DNA from: Streptomyces sp. DH-12
GTDB lineage: Bacteria > Actinomycetota > Actinomycetes > Streptomycetales > Streptomycetaceae
NCBI RefSeq assembly: GCF_002899455.1
Contig: NZ_PPFB01000001.1
Coordinates: 5,369,001 to 5,433,000, forward strand
Reading direction: 5' to 3'
DNA: 64,000 bases
The notes below the pieces were generated by a model that ran no database searches, was not told the origin of the DNA, and saw only the letters and a list, made by a program, of their open reading frames with translations. Shown here in pieces: positions 59,913-64,000 of the stretch (position 1 is the first letter of the stretch; each line of letters starts with the position of its first letter). The position numbers and the translations under genes were made by a program.

Positions 59913-62900
59913 GTGCGCTACCGCATCCTCGGCACCACCCAGGCCGTCCGCCCCGACGGCACCGTCGTCCCCGTGGGCGGAGCACGGCTGCGCGCCCTGC
60001 TGACCGTGCTCGCCCTGCGGGCCGGCCGCACCGTGCCGGTCGGCCTGCTGGTCGAGGAGGTGTGGGACGGCGACCCGCCCGCCGACGCCCCCGGCGCGGT
60101 GCAGGCCCTGGTGGGACGGCTGCGCCGGGTGCTGGGCGCGGACGCGGTCGCCTCCGCCGACGGCGGTTACCGGCTCACCGCCGCGCCCGACGACGTCGAC
60201 CTGCACCGCTTCGAGCGGCTGGCCGGCGAGGGCCTGCGCGCCCTGAACGACGGCGACCCCGCCAAGGCGGCCGCCGTGCTCGACGACGCTCTCACCCTGT
60301 GGCGCGGCGGCCCCGCGCCGGCCGGGCTGCCCGACCGCGCCGCCGAGGCGGTCCGCCTGGCCGCCCGGCGCCTGGACGTGCTGCGTGCCCGCCACACCGC
60401 CGCCCTGGCCCTCGGCGAGGCCGAGCAGTCCCTGCCCGAACTGACCGCCCTCTGCGACAGCCACCCCTTGGACGAACCCCTCCAGGCGCTGCGCCTGCGC
60501 GCCCTGCGCGACACCGGCCGCACCGCCGAGGCACTCGCCGCCTACGACGAGGTGCGCCGGCTGCTCGCCGACCGTCTCGGCTCCGACCCGGGCGCGGAAC
60601 TGCGCGCCCTGCACGCCGAGTTGCTCAGGCCACAGACAGCTCCGCCGCCCGGGCGGCCGGGCGGCGGGACGCCCGGCAACCTGCGCGCCCGGCTGACCTC
60701 CTTCGTCGGCCGCGAGGCGGACATCGAGGCGATCCGCGCCGACCTGTCCGCCGCCCGCCTGGTGACCCTGCTCGGGCCGGGCGGGGCGGGCAAGACCCGG
60801 CTGTCGCAGGAGGCCGCCGAGGCCGTACGGGCCGCCCACCCCGACGGCGTCTGGCTCGCCGAACTCGCCCCCGTCGACGACCCCGACGCGGTGCCCGAGG
60901 CGGTCCTCACCGCCGTCGGCGCCCGCCAGACCGTGCTGTACGGCGCCGGCACCGAGGGCATGCGGGCCGTCACCGACCGGCACAGCGCCCCCGTGGACCG
61001 GCTCGCCGAACACTGCGGGCGGCGCCGCATGCTGCTGGTCCTCGACAACTGCGAGCACGTCGTCGAGGCCGCCGCCCGCCTGGTGGAGACCCTCCTCGAA
61101 CGCTGTCCCGGCCTCACCGTCCTCGCCACCAGCCGCGAACCCCTCAACGTGCGCGGCGAGTCGGTCCGCCCCGTGGAGCCGCTGCCCGAACCGGTCGCGC
61201 TGCGCCTGCTCGCCGAGCGCGGGGCCGCCGCCCGCCCCGGCTTCCGCACCGACGACGACCCCGAGGCGTGCGCCGAGATCTGCCGCCGCCTCGACGGCCT
61301 GCCGCTCGCCATCGAACTCGCCGCCGCCCGGCTGCGGATGCTCGCCCCGCGCCAGATCGCCGACCGGCTCGACGACCGCTTCCGCCTCCTCACCTCCGGC
61401 AGCCGCACCGCCCTGCCCCGCCAGCAGACCCTGCGGGCCGTCGTCGACTGGTCCTGGGAGCTGCTCGACGCGGACGAACGCGACGTGCTGTGCCGCCTGT
61501 CGGTGTGCGCGGGCGGCTGCGACCTCACCGCCGCCGAGGCCGTGTGCGGACCGGCCGCCCTGGACGCGCTCGGCTCCCTCGTCGACAAGTCGCTGGTGGT
61601 GGCCGCTCCCTCGGGCGACGGCGGCATGCGCTACCGGCTGCTGGAGACCGTCGCCGAGTACGCCGGCGAACGCCTCGACGAGACCGGCGGCCGCGCCGCC
61701 GCCGAGCGTGCCCACCTGACGTACTACCGCGAACTCGTCCGCACCACCGAGCCGTTGCTGCGCGGGCCGCGGCAGGTGGAGGCCATCGCCCGCCTCGAGC
61801 GGGAGTACGAGAACGTGCGCACCGCCCTGCGGCACGCCGTCGCCCTGCGCGACGAGCAGGAGGCACTCTGCATCACCCTGTCCCTGGTCTGGTACTGGCA
61901 GATGCGCGACCTGCGCATCGAGGCCCGCACCTGGTGCGGCGAGGTCATGGCGCTCGCCCCCGACCCGTTCACCGAACCGGTGCGGCCGGCGGCCCCGCTG
62001 TGGCAGCGCTGCACCGACCGGCCGCCCCCGATGACCGACGAGGTCCTCGCCGAGGCCCGCCGCGGGGTGCACCTGGCCCATCTCGCCCAGATGGACACCG
62101 AACTGGACGACTGGCAGACCCCGCAGGCCCAGCACAAGCTGCGCCTGGTCTCCGCGACCTACGAGCCGGGCCTGCCGCAGGTCTGCCGCCCGCCGGGCCT
62201 GCTCTGGACGTTCGCCGTGCTGCTCACCGGCGACATGGACCGGCTGCGCGAGGTGGTCGACGCGGCGATCCGGACCTGCCGCGAGACGCCCGGCTTCGAG
62301 TGGGAGCTGGCCTGCAACCTCCAGATGCGCGCCAACTTCCTCGCCAACCGCAGCGACTGGGCCGGCGACGCCCGCCGCGACGCCGACGAGGCCCTGGAGA
62401 TCCACCGGCGGCTCGGCGACACCTGGGGCACCGCCGAGGCGCTCTCCGCGCGCGGCGAGGCCCGGGAACGCGCGGGCGCCCACCGGGAGGCCGCCGCCGA
62501 CTACGAGGCGGCCATCGAACACGCCGAACGCCTCGGCGCCCGCTCCCACAGCGCCGTGCTCACCGCCAAGCTCGGCGACGCGCTGATCGAGGCGGGGGAC
62601 ACCGAGCGCGGCGAACGGCTGCTGCGCGAGGTCATCGACAGCACCCGCGGCCGGCACGTCGAGGCCCTGCCCGCCGCCCGGCTGTTCCTCGTCGGCTGGC
62701 TCTCCGTGACCGGCCGCACCGCGGAGGCCCGCGAGCATCTGCGGGCGCTGCGCGAGGAGTTCCGCATCGCGCACTACGTCGTCTTCGACGCGTTCATCCT
62801 CGGCGCCGAGGGTTTCCTCGAGGTGGCCGACGGACACGACGAGCGGGGGCTCGTCGTCATCCGGCGGGCGATCGAGCAGGCGAGCGACCCGCTGTCCGCC

Positions 62901-63182
62901 GCCATGGTCCCGCACATGCGCTCCGCGTACATCACCCTGGCCGCCGTCGCCCTCGCCGGACTCGACGGCGGCCGGCACGCCCGGGACGCGGCCCGCTGCC
63001 TGGGCGCCGCCGACGCCTGGCTCCCCGGGGGACACCGCGCGAACCTCGCGGAGCGCACCGCGCGCGCCCGCGCCGAGGCCCGTATCCGGAAGGTGCTCGA
63101 CGAGGCCGCGTTCGAGGCCGCGTACGCCGAGGGCGGCGGCCTCTCCCCGGAGGAGGCCGTCGCCCTGCTCGAACCGGCGTGA
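59913..63182 (+). CDS. AfsR/SARP-family regulator with NB-ARC and TPR domains
   Basis: A 1089-residue regulator. The N-terminal OmpR-type winged helix (1-95; VPVGGARLRALLTVLALRAG, then LVEEVWDG) and bacterial transcriptional activator domain (about 98-243) define the SARP half. An NB-ARC ATPase follows with Walker A GPGGAGKT near 288, Walker B MLLVLDNCEHV and GLPLAIELAAARLRM, then TPR-like helices to the end. GTG at 59913 is preferred to ATG at 59904, since GGAGAG sits 10 bases before the former and touches the latter. Such regulators activate secondary metabolism; no adjacent cluster is evident, and its target is unknown. Confidence 0.92.
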   Translation: MRYRILGTTQAVRPDGTVVPVGGARLRALLTVLALRAGRTVPVGLLVEEVWDGDPPADAPGAVQALVGRLRRVLGADAVASADGGYRLTAAPDDVDLHRFERLAGEGLRALNDGDPAKAAAVLDDALTLWRGGPAPAGLPDRAAEAVRLAARRLDVLRARHTAALALGEAEQSLPELTALCDSHPLDEPLQALRLRALRDTGRTAEALAAYDEVRRLLADRLGSDPGAELRALHAELLRPQTAPPPGRPGGGTPGNLRARLTSFVGREADIEAIRADLSAARLVTLLGPGGAGKTRLSQEAAEAVRAAHPDGVWLAELAPVDDPDAVPEAVLTAVGARQTVLYGAGTEGMRAVTDRHSAPVDRLAEHCGRRRMLLVLDNCEHVVEAAARLVETLLERCPGLTVLATSREPLNVRGESVRPVEPLPEPVALRLLAERGAAARPGFRTDDDPEACAEICRRLDGLPLAIELAAARLRMLAPRQIADRLDDRFRLLTSGSRTALPRQQTLRAVVDWSWELLDADERDVLCRLSVCAGGCDLTAAEAVCGPAALDALGSLVDKSLVVAAPSGDGGMRYRLLETVAEYAGERLDETGGRAAAERAHLTYYRELVRTTEPLLRGPRQVEAIARLEREYENVRTALRHAVALRDEQEALCITLSLVWYWQMRDLRIEARTWCGEVMALAPDPFTEPVRPAAPLWQRCTDRPPPMTDEVLAEARRGVHLAHLAQMDTELDDWQTPQAQHKLRLVSATYEPGLPQVCRPPGLLWTFAVLLTGDMDRLREVVDAAIRTCRETPGFEWELACNLQMRANFLANRSDWAGDARRDADEALEIHRRLGDTWGTAEALSARGEARERAGAHREAAADYEAAIEHAERLGARSHSAVLTAKLGDALIEAGDTERGERLLREVIDSTRGRHVEALPAARLFLVGWLSVTGRTAEAREHLRALREEFRIAHYVVFDAFILGAEGFLEVADGHDERGLVVIRRAIEQASDPLSAAMVPHMRSAYITLAAVALAGLDGGRHARDAARCLGAADAWLPGGHRANLAERTARARAEARIRKVLDEAAFEAAYAEGGGLSPEEAVALLEPA

Positions 63183-63207
63183 CCGGGACCCCGCACGGGG
63201 CGCGTGA

Positions 63208-64000
63208 TCAGGTCTTCGTACGGAACTTGTGGATGGCGACCGGCGCCATCACCGCCGTGATCCCCACGGACCAGGCCAGCGTCATCCACAGGTCGTGGGC
63301 GACCGGCCCGCCCACCATCAGTCCGCGGGCGGCGTCGGCCAGCGCGGACAGCGGGTTGTACTCGGTGAAGCTCTGCAGCCAGCCCGGCATCGACTGCGTC
63401 GGCGCGAAGATGGACGAGCCGAACTGCAGCGGCATCAGCACCAGGAAACCCATCGCCTGCACCGACTGGGCGTTCCTCATCACCACGCCCAGCGTGAGGA
63501 AGATCCACATCAGCGCGGAGCCGAACACCGTGGACAGCCCCACGGCGGCGAACAGCCCCGGCCAGTCGGTGATGTCGAACCCGACCAGCACACCGACGAC
63601 CAGCAGGATCGCCGTGGCGATCAGCATCCGCACCAGCTCGACGGAGATCTTCGCGAACAGCACCGAGCCGCGCCCGATGGGCAGCGACCGGAAGCGGTCC
63701 ATCACCCCGGTGTGGAAGTCCTGGTTGAACCCGGTGCCCACCCCCTGGGCCATGTTCATGCCCATCATGGCCATCAGGCCGGGCACGATGTACTGCACGT
63801 ACGCCTCCTGCCCGCCGCCCAGGGCCTGTCCGATCGAGCCGCCGAAGACGTACACGAACAGCAGGGTGAAGACGACCGGGAAGAGCACGGCGTCGAACAT
63901 CGACTCCGGGTCCTGCCGGATCCACAGCAGGTTGCGGCGCACCAGCGCCCCGGTGTGACGCAGATGGGCCCGCGGCGAGATCCGCGCGTCCGAGCGGACG
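63208..64000 (-). CDS. ABC-2 type transporter permease (DrrB-like), 5' end outside the window
   Basis: A membrane protein with about six hydrophobic segments in the ABC-2 family: RNLLWIRQDPESMFDAVLFP at the start, YIVPGLMAMMGMNMAQGVGT, FRSLPIGRGSVLFAK, and the FGSSIFAPTQSMPGWL-YNPLSA region before the last helix, as in daunorubicin-type DrrB permeases. The frame continues past the GTG at 63942 to the right edge (SDARISPRAHLRHTGALVRR), so the true start lies outside the window. It should pair with a DrrA-type ATPase upstream. Drug or lipid export is the expected role. Confidence 0.9.
   Translation of the reverse strand, partial: VRSDARISPRAHLRHTGALVRRNLLWIRQDPESMFDAVLFPVVFTLLFVYVFGGSIGQALGGGQEAYVQYIVPGLMAMMGMNMAQGVGTGFNQDFHTGVMDRFRSLPIGRGSVLFAKISVELVRMLIATAILLVVGVLVGFDITDWPGLFAAVGLSTVFGSALMWIFLTLGVVMRNAQSVQAMGFLVLMPLQFGSSIFAPTQSMPGWLQSFTEYNPLSALADAARGLMVGGPVAHDLWMTLAWSVGITAVMAPVAIHKFRTKT

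Noticed and set aside
58734..63035. Long minus-strand open frame opposite the AfsR-like gene
   Set aside because: Shadow frame of the regulator and the M50 gene; no motifs, composition typical of antisense GC-rich DNA.

Overview
The window is very GC-rich, with dense genes, GTG/TTG starts, overlapping stop/start codons and families typical of Streptomyces: a conservon, an AfsR-type regulator, XRE/DUF397 pairs, an F420 reductase and LAxTG-anchored protein remains. It reads as a chromosomal segment of a Streptomyces or close relative. No ordinary tRNA or rRNA gene and no CRISPR array was seen.

Left third (1-21.6 kb): an aromatic biosynthetic locus. A minus-strand operon (19.6 to 13.3 kb) runs class II DAHP synthase, EntA/DhbA-like dehydrogenase, PhzD isochorismatase, PhzE ADIC synthase, chorismate synthase and a decayed shikimate kinase. 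By family knowledge it makes 3-hydroxyanthranilate from primary metabolites. It faces plus-strand genes: SRPBCC protein, AMP-forming ligase, NarK-type transporter, molybdenum nitrate reductase, two FAD oxidoreductases, carboxylesterase, AsnB-type amidotransferase and arylamine N-acetyltransferase. A divergent transaldolase-like gene sits across the operon promoter region. No sirohaem nitrite reductase core is present, so nitrite may be the intended product of the nitrate module.

Middle (22.3-38.5 kb): a conservon (CvnA-D) coupled to a P450 that lacks the EXXR arginine, a second P450, a WhiJ-like XRE/DUF397/ATPase set, a toxin-antitoxin remnant broken by a transposase fragment, a conserved protein of unknown function, a striking RNA locus that folds as a circularly permuted tRNA, and a 1553-residue RHS nuclease toxin with its likely immunity gene.

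Right part (38.5-64 kb): mixed metabolic and housekeeping genes (PhoD phosphatase, Gfo/Idh oxidoreductase, efflux pump, serine hydrolases, Rsm22, TetR with paired operators, GDPD, haem oxygenase under an iron box, methionine aminopeptidase, F420 reductase, M50 protease, AfsR-like regulator, ABC permease). Between them lie deletion scars: AKR/SDR fused tail to tail, hmuV/htaA fused head to head, and a sodium:solute symporter remnant.
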